A stretch of 48,496 bases of DNA from CAZKFG01 sp964551985 (GTDB lineage: Bacteria > Bacillota > Negativicutes > Acidaminococcales > JAISLQ01): the NCBI GenBank assembly GCA_964551985.1, contig CAZKFG010000007.1, forward strand, positions 1-48,496, given 5' to 3'. Made by a program: the position numbers and the translations under genes. The notes below the pieces were generated by a model that ran no database searches, was not told the origin of the DNA, and worked only from the letters and a program-made list of their open reading frames with translations. Below, piece after piece: positions 15,040 through 23,486 of this stretch (its first letter is position 1; every line of letters begins with the position of its first letter).

Positions 15040-16071
15040 ATGGAAACATTAAAATGGAACAATAATAAACTTACAATAATTGACCAAACAAAACTGCCAA
15101 CAAAACTTGAATATATAGAATGTGATAACTATAAAAGAGTCGTTTTGGCAATAAAAAGACTTGAAGTGCGTGGAGCTCCAGCTATTGGTAGTGCTGCAGC
15201 TTTTGCAATGCTTTTGGCCGCTAACGAATTTTGTGATTTACCATTAAAAGATTTTTTGCAAAAACTATCAGATGCTAAACAAGAGATAGCAAATGCTAGA
15301 CCAACAGCAGTAAATTTATCTTGGGCTATTGAAAAGCTTTGGCGAGATTGTGTACAAGGAAAATTAACAGTTCAAGATATAGTTTCTAACTTGGAAAAAA
15401 GCGCGATTGCTATTTTTAGTGACGATATTGAAATAAACAAAAAAATAGGTTTATATGGAGCAAGCATTTTACCTGAAAATATTAATGTTCTTACACATTG
15501 TAACGCCGGAGCATTAGCAACTTGTGGCTGGGGAACAGCTCTTGGCGTAGTAAGACAAGGCTTTAATGATGGTAAAATAAATATGGTATACGCTGATGAA
15601 ACAAGACCTTTGTTACAAGGATCGAGAATTACCGCTTGGGAACTATCTAATGATAATATTCCTGTAACCGTCATCACAGACAGTATGGCTGGTTGGGTTA
15701 TGAAAAATTCTTTTGTGCAAGCAGTAATTGTCGGTGCCGATAGAATAGCTGCTAATGGTGATACAGCCAATAAAATTGGAACATATTCACTGGCTGTTTT
15801 GGCAAATTATCATAAAATACCTTTTTATATTGCTGCACCAAAATCAACTTTTGACTTCACAATAAAAGACGGTAGCCAAATACCAATAGAGCAAAGGCAC
15901 GCAGACGAAGTAACAACTTTGGCTGGAATTAAAACAGCACCAGAGAAAATAAAAGTTTTCAATCCGGCATTTGATATTACTCCAAATGAACTGATTTGTG
16001 GTATAATTACAGAGTATGGAGTTTTATATCCATCTTATATTGAAGCGATAAATAAACTAAAAAATTCTTAG
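15040..16071 (+). CDS. mtnA: S-methyl-5-thioribose-1-phosphate isomerase
   Basis: This 343-residue isomerase of the eIF2B-like family converts methylthioribose-1-phosphate to methylthioribulose-1-phosphate. Visible blocks are RGAPAIGSAAAF, the catalytic-Cys segment HCNAGALATCGWGTALG (near residues 155-170) and the catalytic-Asp segment VGADRIAANGDTANKIGTY (near 235-253). The length is normal for MtnA. It sits 7 bases after mtnP and 10 before ahcY. Confidence 0.96.
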   Translation: METLKWNNNKLTIIDQTKLPTKLEYIECDNYKRVVLAIKRLEVRGAPAIGSAAAFAMLLAANEFCDLPLKDFLQKLSDAKQEIANARPTAVNLSWAIEKLWRDCVQGKLTVQDIVSNLEKSAIAIFSDDIEINKKIGLYGASILPENINVLTHCNAGALATCGWGTALGVVRQGFNDGKINMVYADETRPLLQGSRITAWELSNDNIPVTVITDSMAGWVMKNSFVQAVIVGADRIAANGDTANKIGTYSLAVLANYHKIPFYIAAPKSTFDFTIKDGSQIPIEQRHADEVTTLAGIKTAPEKIKVFNPAFDITPNELICGIITEYGVLYPSYIEAINKLKNS

Positions 16072-16081
16072 GAGGAATAAA

Positions 16082-17329
16082 ATGACAGACTGTATCATAA
16101 AGGACATATCACTATCACCACTTGGGTGGCAAAAAATTAATTGGGTAAAAGAATATATGCCTGTTTTAAAAAAGATCGAAGAAGATTTCAGCAAAACAAA
16201 ACCTCTTGCTGGTAAAAATATGGTTGTAACAATACATTTAGAAGCAAAAACAGCTTATATGGCTTTGGTGTTAAAAAATGCTGGTGCTAATGTTGCTATC
16301 ACAGGTAGCAATCCATTATCTACTCAAGATGATATTGCCGCAGCACTCGTTGATGCTGGCATAAAAGTATATGCTACACACAACTGTACTGCCGAAGAAT
16401 ATGATACTTGTATTTCTCGTGCTTTGGACATAGAACCAGATTTAATTATTGATGATGGTGGCGACCTTGTTGCTCAACTGCATGGCGAGCGCAAAGATTT
16501 AGCTAAAAAAGTTATTGGTGGTTCTGAAGAAACTACAACAGGTGTTCATCGTTTACGTAGTTTGGAAAAATCAAACAAACTATCTTTTCCAATGATTGCG
16601 GTAAATGATGCTTATTGCAAGTACTTGTTTGATAATCGTTATGGTACAGGTCAGTCCTCTTGGGATGGCATTATGCGTACAACCAACCTTTCTATAGCTG
16701 GTAAAAATGTTGTAGTTGCAGGTTATGGCTGGTGCGGTAAAGGTGTCGCAATGCGCGCTAAAGGTCTTGGCGCTAATGTTATTGTTACAGAAATAGATCC
16801 TATTAAAGCTGTTGAAGCAGTGTTTGATGGATTTGCTGTCATGCCTATGGATAAAGCTGCTGCAGTTGGCGATATATTTGTTACTGTTACAGGTTGTACT
16901 GATGTAATCACTAAAAAACATTTTGATGTTATGAAAGATGGCGCTATTTTATCAAATGCTGGTCACTTTGATGTAGAAATAAACAAAGTGGAACTCGAAC
17001 AATTAAGTACTAAAACTCCTTATGAATCCAGAAAAAATATTATGACTTACACAATGAAAGATGGTAGAAAAATTAACCTTCTAGGTGAAGGAAGACTGGT
17101 AAACCTTGCTTGTGGCGATGGTCATCCAACAGAAATTATGGATTTATCTTTTGCAATGCAAATGTTATCTATGATTTATCTTCTTGAAAATAAAGATAAA
17201 TTAGAAAATAAAGTTTATAACTTACCTGATGAACTTAGCGAAAAAACTGCTCATCTTAAACTTTTAGGTATGGGAATAAGTATTGATGCTTTGACTAAAG
17301 AGCAACAAGAATATATGGCTAAAGCATAG
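16082..17329 (+). CDS. ahcY: adenosylhomocysteinase (possibly S-inosylhomocysteine-type)
   Basis: This 415-residue enzyme releases homocysteine from S-adenosylhomocysteine. It shows IHLEAKTAYM, the Lys/Asp/Asn region NDAYCKYLFDNRYGTGQSS, the NAD loop GYGWCGKGVAMRAKGLGA, SNAGHFDVE and the end-domain blocks LACGDGHPTEIMDLSFA. It is the short form seen in archaea and Thermotoga. Because an MTA/SAH deaminase gene is in the same operon, the true substrate could be S-inosylhomocysteine, as reported for Methanocaldococcus; that is inference. AGGAGG precedes its ATG. Confidence 0.95.
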   Translation: MTDCIIKDISLSPLGWQKINWVKEYMPVLKKIEEDFSKTKPLAGKNMVVTIHLEAKTAYMALVLKNAGANVAITGSNPLSTQDDIAAALVDAGIKVYATHNCTAEEYDTCISRALDIEPDLIIDDGGDLVAQLHGERKDLAKKVIGGSEETTTGVHRLRSLEKSNKLSFPMIAVNDAYCKYLFDNRYGTGQSSWDGIMRTTNLSIAGKNVVVAGYGWCGKGVAMRAKGLGANVIVTEIDPIKAVEAVFDGFAVMPMDKAAAVGDIFVTVTGCTDVITKKHFDVMKDGAILSNAGHFDVEINKVELEQLSTKTPYESRKNIMTYTMKDGRKINLLGEGRLVNLACGDGHPTEIMDLSFAMQMLSMIYLLENKDKLENKVYNLPDELSEKTAHLKLLGMGISIDALTKEQQEYMAKA

Positions 17330-17338
17330 GGATAAGTT

Positions 17339-18007
17339 ATGAAAAATACTTTTGTTGATGTATGCAAAGAGATAGTTGATATTGGCAAAGTGCTCTCTAA
17401 AAGCAAACTTGTTGAAGGTTTATGGGGTAATATTAGTGCTAGATTGGATGAAAAACAACTTTTTGCTATAACTCCATCAGGTAGAGATTATGATACGCTT
17501 AGTTTTAAAGATATATCAGTACTTGATTTGGACGGCAAGATTAAAAAGAGTAATTTTAAACCATCTTCAGAGTCGATGCTTCATATGCAAATTTACAAAG
17601 CTCGCCAAGATATTAAAGCAATTGTACATACACATAGTATTTATGCTACAGCTTTTGCAGTAGCCAAAAAACCGATTTTGCCTGTAGTTGAAGATGTTAT
17701 ACAAATAGTTGGTGGGCAAGTAGATGTTGCCGAATATGCTTTGCCAGGAACTTTGCAGCTTGCAAACAATGCAGTTGTTTCGCTAAAAGACAAAAATGCT
17801 GTTCTTTTGGCTAATCATGGACTGGTTGCCTGTGGCAGAAACCTTAAAGAAGCGCTTTTAAGCGCCCATATAGTTGAAAAAACGGCAATGATTTTGCATC
17901 TTGCTCAAAAAATCCAGCCTAATATTGATACTATAAGCAAAGAGGATATTGAAATATTGAGAAGTTTTTATTTGGAAAAATATAGTAAACAACAGCTAAT
18001 TAAATGA
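17339..18007 (+). CDS. class II aldolase, probable 5-methylthioribulose-1-phosphate aldolase
   Basis: This 222-residue class II aldolase/adducin-family protein resembles FucA. It has GNISAR and TPSG (phosphate binding), SSESMLHM with the catalytic Glu, zinc ligands HTH in AIVHTHSIYATAFAV, and a third His in LLANHGLVACG. Its place directly after mtnP, mtnA and ahcY points to cleavage of methylthioribulose-1-phosphate to DHAP and methylthioacetaldehyde (Ald2 of the DHAP shunt). The related dehydratase MtnB is the alternative. No MtnW, MtnX, MtnC or MtnD gene is nearby, which argues against MtnB. Confidence 0.85.
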   Translation: MKNTFVDVCKEIVDIGKVLSKSKLVEGLWGNISARLDEKQLFAITPSGRDYDTLSFKDISVLDLDGKIKKSNFKPSSESMLHMQIYKARQDIKAIVHTHSIYATAFAVAKKPILPVVEDVIQIVGGQVDVAEYALPGTLQLANNAVVSLKDKNAVLLANHGLVACGRNLKEALLSAHIVEKTAMILHLAQKIQPNIDTISKEDIEILRSFYLEKYSKQQLIK

Positions 18008-18018
18008 GGTGAGTTGTT

Positions 18019-19290
18019 ATGTCTAAAATATTGATTAAAAATGTCAATATAGTCGATTTGCCAGCTAATAAGCTTGTAAATATCGGAATAGAGAATGATA
18101 AAATAGCTTTTATTAGTGAAGATGTACCACAAAATTTTCAAGCACAAACTATTATTGATGGTAAGGATAAATTAGCAACACCAGGACTTGTAAATACTCA
18201 TACACATGCGGCTATGACGCTTTTACGCAGTTATGCTGATGATATGAAACTTATGGATTGGTTGCAAAATAAAATTTGGCCAATTGAAGAAAAGCTAGAT
18301 GGTGAAAAAGTTTACATTGGTACAATGCTTGCAATAGCCGAAATGTTAAAATTTGGTGTTACAACTTTTGCAGATATGTACTTTTTTATGGAAGATGTGG
18401 CTAAATCTGTTGATCAAACAGGTATAAGAGCATCTCTTGCTCGTGGTCTTGTAGGTGCAACAGATAGCAACGGAAAGTCTATTGCTGAATGCGAAGCTCT
18501 TTATCGAAACTGGAACAATAAAGCAGATGGCAGAATAACAGTTATGTTTGGACCACATGCACCATATACTTGTTCGGATGAGTTTATAAAAAAAGTCGCA
18601 AATGCTGCTGAAAAACTAGATGCAGGTATACATATACATTTGTCAGAAACAAATGATGAAGTGCAAAACTGTTTGAGAGAAAAATCCAAAACGCCTATCG
18701 CACTTATGAACGATTTAGGGCTTTTTGAAAGACCGACTATTGCTGCACATTGCACTTTTATTAATGATGACGATATGCAAATAATGAAAGAAAAAAATGT
18801 TTCTGTTGCCCATAACCCGCAAAGCAATCTAAAACTTGCTAGTGGAATTGCTCCTGTACCACGTATGTTAGAGTGTGGTTTGACAGTGGGACTTGGTACT
18901 GATGGTGCATCTAGTAACAATAATCTTGATTTATTTGAAGAAATGAGACTTGTGTCCATTTTGCATAAAGGATTCACGCAAGACCCTATGGTTGTAAAAG
19001 CAAAAGAAGCTTTTGATATGGCAACAGTACAAGGTGCTAAGGCTTTAAAATTAGAAAATATTGGTGAATTAAAACAAGGATACAAAGCGGATATTGTTTT
19101 ATTTGATATGAAAAAACCACACTGGTATCCAAAATATAACTTGTGTCAATTATTTGTTTATGCAGGACAAGCAGCAGATGTTGATACTGTAATTGTAAAT
19201 GGTAAAGTTTTATTAGAAAAAGGAAAATTAACCACTATTGACGAAGAAAAACTTTATTATGATGTGAATAAATGTGTAGAGACTTTTTAA
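18019..19290 (+). CDS. mtaD: 5'-methylthioadenosine/S-adenosylhomocysteine deaminase
   Basis: This 423-residue amidohydrolase has the metal motif NTHTHAAM (near 60), GPHAPYTC, HLSETNDE, AHCTF, and the catalytic Asp in LGTDGASSNNNLD. The family (MtaD/DadD) deaminates methylthioadenosine, S-adenosylhomocysteine and, in some species, 5'-deoxyadenosine to the inosine forms. The gene closes the salvage cluster, 11 bases after the aldolase gene. Its products would feed MtnP and the AhcY homologue. Confidence 0.93.
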   Translation: MSKILIKNVNIVDLPANKLVNIGIENDKIAFISEDVPQNFQAQTIIDGKDKLATPGLVNTHTHAAMTLLRSYADDMKLMDWLQNKIWPIEEKLDGEKVYIGTMLAIAEMLKFGVTTFADMYFFMEDVAKSVDQTGIRASLARGLVGATDSNGKSIAECEALYRNWNNKADGRITVMFGPHAPYTCSDEFIKKVANAAEKLDAGIHIHLSETNDEVQNCLREKSKTPIALMNDLGLFERPTIAAHCTFINDDDMQIMKEKNVSVAHNPQSNLKLASGIAPVPRMLECGLTVGLGTDGASSNNNLDLFEEMRLVSILHKGFTQDPMVVKAKEAFDMATVQGAKALKLENIGELKQGYKADIVLFDMKKPHWYPKYNLCQLFVYAGQAADVDTVIVNGKVLLEKGKLTTIDEEKLYYDVNKCVETF

Positions 19291-19319
19291 ACTGTTAAAA
19301 TTTATGGAGGAATTTGCTA

Positions 19320-20153
19320 ATGGCAAAAATTATTAAAAAAACCGAATTTTCACCTAGTGTGAAAGAGTATATTTTGCACGCACCATTAATTGCTAAAAAA
19401 TGTAGGGCAGGTCAATTTGTCATGCTTCGCACTGATGAAAACAGTGAGCGAATTCCTCTGACAATTGCTGATTTTGATCGTGAACTTGGTACTGTTACCA
19501 TCATTTTCCAAGAAGTTGGTAATACAACAAAGCATTTAGGTCAAAGTTTCAACGAAGGTGATGAAATTCTTGATTTATTAGGACCACTAGGTCAACCATC
19601 ACATATTGAAAAATTTGGTACGGTTGTTTGCATTGGCGGCGGAATAGGTGTAGCGCCTGTTTATCCGATTGCTCGCGAGTTTAAAAATGCTGGCAATAAG
19701 GTTATTTCCATTATTGGTGCTAGAAATAAAGATTTGATTATTTTTGAAGATAAAATGCGTGCTGTAAGTGATGAACTTTATATCACTACTGATGATGGTA
19801 GCTATGGAACAAAAGGGTTTGTTACAGACCCATTAAAAGAGTTGTTACAAACAGATAAGCCAAATTTGGTTTTGACAATTGGCCCTGTCGTAATGATGAA
19901 AAATGTAGCCAAAGTAACAAAAGAATTTAATGTTCATACAGTGGCTAGTTTAAATAGCATAATGGTTGACGGCACAGGTATGTGTGGTGGCTGTCGTGTG
20001 ACGATTGGTGAAAAATCAAAATTTGTTTGTGTTGATGGTCCAGAATTTGATGCACACTTAGTGGATTTTGATAATCTTTTACAACGTCAACAAATGTATA
20101 AAGATCAAGAAGTTTTAGAATATAGTTGCAAAGGAGAATGTAAATGCTTGTAA
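19320..20153 (+). CDS. nfnA: NfnA-type FAD/NAD(P) subunit of ferredoxin:NADP oxidoreductase
   Basis: This 277-residue protein is related to the dihydroorotate dehydrogenase electron-transfer subunit. It has the FAD site ERIPLTIADFD, the NAD site GGGIGVAPVYPIA, and a C-terminal [2Fe-2S] Cys set in GTGMCGGCRVTIG and FVCVDGPEF. With NfnB it forms the bifurcating NADH-dependent reduced ferredoxin:NADP oxidoreductase. A TTG at 19314 extends the frame, but GGAGG (19306-19310) is too close to it, so ATG 19320 is chosen. The 3' end overlaps the nfnB start by 10 bases. Confidence 0.9.
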   Translation: MAKIIKKTEFSPSVKEYILHAPLIAKKCRAGQFVMLRTDENSERIPLTIADFDRELGTVTIIFQEVGNTTKHLGQSFNEGDEILDLLGPLGQPSHIEKFGTVVCIGGGIGVAPVYPIAREFKNAGNKVISIIGARNKDLIIFEDKMRAVSDELYITTDDGSYGTKGFVTDPLKELLQTDKPNLVLTIGPVVMMKNVAKVTKEFNVHTVASLNSIMVDGTGMCGGCRVTIGEKSKFVCVDGPEFDAHLVDFDNLLQRQQMYKDQEVLEYSCKGECKCL

Positions 20154-21535
20154 ATAGACATGCTATGCCAGAGCAACCAGCAGATGTAAGAAATAAAAAC
20201 TTTGATGAAGTAGCACTCGGATATGATATGAAAACAGCTATTGCTGAAGCAAATCGCTGTATACAATGCAAAAAACCGTTTTGCCAAGATGGTTGTCCTG
20301 TTAACGTTGATATACCTTTGTTTATAAAAGCTTTACGTGAAGGAGATATGGCATCTGCTATTTTGATTTTAAAAAGCAAAAATAGTTTACCTGCTGTTTG
20401 TGGTCGCGTTTGTCCACAAGAAACTCAATGTGAAGAAAAATGTATCTTAGGTAAAAAAGGCGAGCCTGTTGCTATTGGTAGACTTGAGAGATTTGTTGCC
20501 GATTATGCTAGAGAACAAGGCATTGACGTTACCGCTGTAAAAGTAGAAAAATCAGGTAACGGCAAAGTTGCTATTGTTGGTAGCGGACCTGCAGGGCTTA
20601 CTGCTGCAGGAGACTTAGCCCGATTAGGTTATGATGTAACAGTTTTTGAGGCATTACATGAACCAGGTGGAGTTTTGATGTACGGAATTCCTCAATTTAG
20701 ATTGCCAAAGGAAATTGTTCAACACGAAATCAACCAACTTAAACTATTAGGTGTTAAAATTCAACCTAATATTGTTGTTGGTCGCTCTTATACTGTTGAT
20801 GATTTACTACAAGAAGAAGATTTTGATGCTGTATTCATTGGTACAGGTGCAGGGCTTCCACATTTTATGGAAATTTCTGGTGAAAACCTCAATGCTGTTT
20901 ATTCGGCTAACGAGTTTTTGACAAGAACAAATCTTATGCGTGCTTATAAATTTCCTAATGTAGCTACACCAGTTTTTGTAGGTGAAAAGGTTGCAGTTGT
21001 TGGTGGTGGTAATGTTGCTATGGACGCTGCAAGAACAGCAAAAAGACTAGGTGCAAAAGAAGTTAGTATTGTTTATAGACGTTCAGAAAACGAACTTCCA
21101 GCTAGAGCTGAAGAAATCGAACATGCCAAGGAAGAAGGCATAATCTTTAGATTATTGACAAACCCTGTTAAAATACTTGGCAATGATAAAGGCTGGGTAA
21201 CTGGTATGGAATGTCTAAAAATGGAACTTGGCGAGCCAGATGCTTCCGGTAGAAGAAGCCCACGTGAAATAAAAGATTCTAACTTTATTTTAGATGTTGA
21301 TATGGTTGTTATGGCAATTGGTCAAGGACCAAATCCTTTAGTACAATCTACAACTACCGGTATGGATACAAATAAACGTGGTAATATAATTGCCAATGAT
21401 GATGGTCAGACAACCAAAACAGCGGTATTTGCTGGTGGAGATATAGTAACAGGTGCGGCAACAGTTATTTCTGCTATGGGTGCTGGTAAAAAATCAGCAA
21501 TGGCTATTCATAGTTATTTAAGTAGCAAAAATTAA
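20144..21535 (+). CDS. nfnB: NfnB-type subunit (GltD-like NADPH/FAD/4Fe-4S protein)
   Basis: This 463-residue protein of the glutamate-synthase small-subunit family has two N-terminal [4Fe-4S] Cys groups (CIQCKKPFCQDGC and CGRVCPQETQCEEKC), an FAD loop GSGPAGLTAAGDLA and an NADPH loop VGGGNVAMDAARTAKRLG. Because it overlaps nfnA, it is read as NfnB rather than GltD; there is no glutamate synthase large-subunit gene. The pair couples NADH and reduced ferredoxin to NADP reduction in anaerobes. Some annotations call the same pair SudAB or gltA. Confidence 0.92.
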   Translation: MLVNRHAMPEQPADVRNKNFDEVALGYDMKTAIAEANRCIQCKKPFCQDGCPVNVDIPLFIKALREGDMASAILILKSKNSLPAVCGRVCPQETQCEEKCILGKKGEPVAIGRLERFVADYAREQGIDVTAVKVEKSGNGKVAIVGSGPAGLTAAGDLARLGYDVTVFEALHEPGGVLMYGIPQFRLPKEIVQHEINQLKLLGVKIQPNIVVGRSYTVDDLLQEEDFDAVFIGTGAGLPHFMEISGENLNAVYSANEFLTRTNLMRAYKFPNVATPVFVGEKVAVVGGGNVAMDAARTAKRLGAKEVSIVYRRSENELPARAEEIEHAKEEGIIFRLLTNPVKILGNDKGWVTGMECLKMELGEPDASGRRSPREIKDSNFILDVDMVVMAIGQGPNPLVQSTTTGMDTNKRGNIIANDDGQTTKTAVFAGGDIVTGAATVISAMGAGKKSAMAIHSYLSSKN

Positions 21536-21559
21536 TCAAAAAATGGGTGGGTGTTTGTT

Positions 21560-22069
21560 ATGCGTAGATATCAATTTAGTTGGGAACTAATAGGGGATGT
21601 AGATGAAGGCAGACCAAATCTTGGTAGTAAAGTAGGTTTAGAGAGCTATCGCCTAATGCAATTTACCCTGCGTGATTTACTCGAGCAAAAACTTGGTTCT
21701 GAGCAAGCAGATTTACTATTTTACGATGCAGGTAAGCTTGCAGGCAAAGAATTTTTTAAACAGTATATAAACCCTGTATCAAGCTTGGAAGAGTTTGTAG
21801 GAAAAACGCAACAAGTACTTAAAGAAAAAGGTATTGGAATATTGAGAATTGAAGAGGCTATGTTAGATCAAGGTAAAGTTGTATTGACAATAGATGAAGA
21901 TCTTGATTGTTCGGGACTTCCTGAACTAGACTATGAAACTTGCATATATGACGAAGGTTTTGTAGCAGCCTTATTTGAATGTTATACAAATCTTCCATGG
22001 ACAGCAAAAGAAATTGACTGCTGGTGTAGCGGAGCAAGAACCTGTCGTTTTTCAGTAATTCAAGAATAG
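21560..22069 (+). CDS. V4R (4-vinyl reductase-like) domain protein
   Basis: This 169-residue protein ends with a V4R domain: DYETCIYDEGFVAALF, then CYTNLPWTAKEIDCWCSGA and TCRF, which supplies the usual conserved Cys and Gly. V4R domains bind small hydrophobic ligands or metals and often sit in front of signalling output domains. The GTG at 21551 touches the GGGTGG site, while ATG 21560 is well spaced, so the latter is used. Downstream lies a decayed GGDEF domain, so this may be the surviving sensor half of a former V4R-GGDEF diguanylate cyclase (inference). Confidence 0.82.
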   Translation: MRRYQFSWELIGDVDEGRPNLGSKVGLESYRLMQFTLRDLLEQKLGSEQADLLFYDAGKLAGKEFFKQYINPVSSLEEFVGKTQQVLKEKGIGILRIEEAMLDQGKVVLTIDEDLDCSGLPELDYETCIYDEGFVAALFECYTNLPWTAKEIDCWCSGARTCRFSVIQE

Positions 22070-22140
22070 AAATAAATATTTAAATATCATGATGGACAAT
22101 ACTGATTTAAATTTAACAAAAAAATAAGTAATTTACAAAA

Positions 22141-22587
22141 ATTTGTGATGCTAAAATTAATGATAAAGTAAAATAAAACAACACTAACCTTATAAAATTA
22201 TCGCATATTGATACTTTAACTCAAATATCAAATAGATGTTCTTTAATAGATTTTTTTGAAGATACTTTTATTACATCAACTCCGCAAAGACACATACGGA
22301 GATGATGTACTTATTCATGTAAGCCAAATTTTAATCTAGAGATAGAGATACAGATTTTATTTCACGTTATATTTGTAGCCGTTTTACCTAATACAACAAT
22401 TGATATATCTACTAAAATAGCCACTAGGTTTCTTGAAAATGTTGAAAAAATCTATGACTATAAGCATTGGCATAAGTCACAAACAAAAGGAAGATGCTTC
22501 AATAATGAAGTTTTAAAAAGAAGTGACAGAGAGTGTGTATCTGACTAAAATAAAAATAGTGGCAAAAATAAATTTTGCTTGGTATGA
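22141..22587 (+). pseudogene. decayed GGDEF (diguanylate cyclase) domain
   Basis: There is no intact gene between 22070 and 22709, but translated fragments line up in order with a GGDEF domain. LSHIDTLTQISNRCSLIDFF (22198-22257) is the domain entry DxLTxxxNR. TYGDDVLIHVSQIL (22292-22333, frame +1) is the NDTYGH-GD-L block with residues lost. RDRDTDFISRY (22338-22370, third frame) is the strand just before the active site. FVAVLPNT (22372-22395, first frame) follows the active site. EVLKRSDRE (22507-22533) and KNSGKNKF (22552-22575) are the final helix and AKxxGxN end. The GGDE codons between RY and F are gone. Internal stops lie near 22303 and 22546. The 5' limit is uncertain. Confidence 0.85.
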
Positions 22588-22649
22588 ATATTTTAAAATC
22601 CACTTAACTTTACATAATATATATTATCGGACGTAAAATAAAAAATATA

Positions 22650-22684
22650 AATCTAAGGCTTTTTATGTATCAAGCTCTTAGATT
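22650..22684 (+). repeat. 8-bp inverted repeat (hairpin) just ahead of lexA
   Basis: AATCTAAG (22650-22657) and CTTAGATT (22677-22684) are perfect inverted copies with a 19-base spacer, ending 25 bases before the lexA ATG. No T run follows, so it is not a standard terminator. It may be a leader hairpin or an operator. No GAAC-N4-GTTC LexA box is visible nearby. Confidence 0.5.
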
Positions 22685-22709
22685 GTCTTTATATTAGGAG
22701 GTTTTTCTT

Positions 22710-23360
22710 ATGGCTAAAAAAGAATTAAATTTGCAATCAAGTACATCTTTAACAATGCGCCAAACAGAAATATTGCAATTTATTAAAAGTTTTATTGAAA
22801 CTAATGGTTATCCGCCATCTGTTCGTGAAATTGGCAAAGCTATTGGATTATCTTCTAGTGCTAGCATTCACACTCATTTGCAAAAATTGGAAAATGCTGG
22901 TTATTTACAACGCAACCAGTCTAAATCCAGAGCTATTGAATTGACTGAAGAAACAAGTTTTAGACAACAAAAAATGCTGCCTATTCCACTTTTAGGAAAA
23001 GTGACCGCCGGACAGCCAATTTTAGCCCAAGAAAACATCGAGGCAACATTTCCCTTACCTGCGCAATTTATTGGGGCAAATACACACGATGATTTGTTTA
23101 TGTTAAACGTTAGTGGTGATAGCATGATTAATGCAGGCATTTTAGATGGCGACATAGTGCTTGTCCGTAAACAACAAACAGCAAACAACGGCGATATTGT
23201 AGTTGCCTTTTTGCCAGAAGAAGAAACTTCAACTATAAAAAGGTTTTTTAAAGAATCAAATAAAATAAGACTGCAGCCAGAAAATGATAAATTGACACCT
23301 GTTTTTTCTAATCAGGTGCTAATACTTGGCAAAGTTATTGGCGTGTTTAGGTTCTTATAG
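22710..23360 (+). CDS. lexA: LexA SOS repressor
   Basis: This 216-residue protein has an N-terminal winged helix (MRQTEILQFIKSFIE, then PPSVREIGKAIGLSS with recognition residues about 36-60) and a C-terminal S24 peptidase-like domain. The self-cleavage site is A100-G101 in KVTAGQP; the catalytic pair is S138 (SGDSM) and K177 (STIKRF). RecA-stimulated cleavage lifts repression of DNA-damage genes. AGGAGG stands 8 bases ahead of the ATG. It is transcribed toward the VanW gene and ends at a shared terminator. Confidence 0.95.
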   Translation: MAKKELNLQSSTSLTMRQTEILQFIKSFIETNGYPPSVREIGKAIGLSSSASIHTHLQKLENAGYLQRNQSKSRAIELTEETSFRQQKMLPIPLLGKVTAGQPILAQENIEATFPLPAQFIGANTHDDLFMLNVSGDSMINAGILDGDIVLVRKQQTANNGDIVVAFLPEEETSTIKRFFKESNKIRLQPENDKLTPVFSNQVLILGKVIGVFRFL

Positions 23361-23385
23361 TTTGTTTTAGTTGTAAGTATTTAAA

Positions 23386-23419
23386 TAAAAAACTACTCTA
23401 ATTATTAGAGTAGTTTTTT
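23386..23419. terminator. bidirectional terminator between lexA and the VanW gene
   Basis: AACTACTCTA/TAGAGTAGTT (23391-23400 with 23406-23415) has a five-base loop, extended by A residues on the left and T residues on the right. It can stop the plus-strand lexA transcript and the minus-strand operon ending at 23487. Confidence 0.9.
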
Positions 23420-23486
23420 GACTTTATAAAACCTTACACCATTTAACAAAATCAAACAACATAATTATCATCCTATAGTAAATATA

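Noticed and set aside
20144..21535. Calling this gene glutamate synthase small subunit
   Set aside because: There is no large subunit, and the gene overlaps an NfnA-type partner, so NfnB fits better.
22650..22684. Inverted repeat before lexA as a rho-independent terminator
   Set aside because: There is no T run after the 3' arm; it is listed only as a hairpin.
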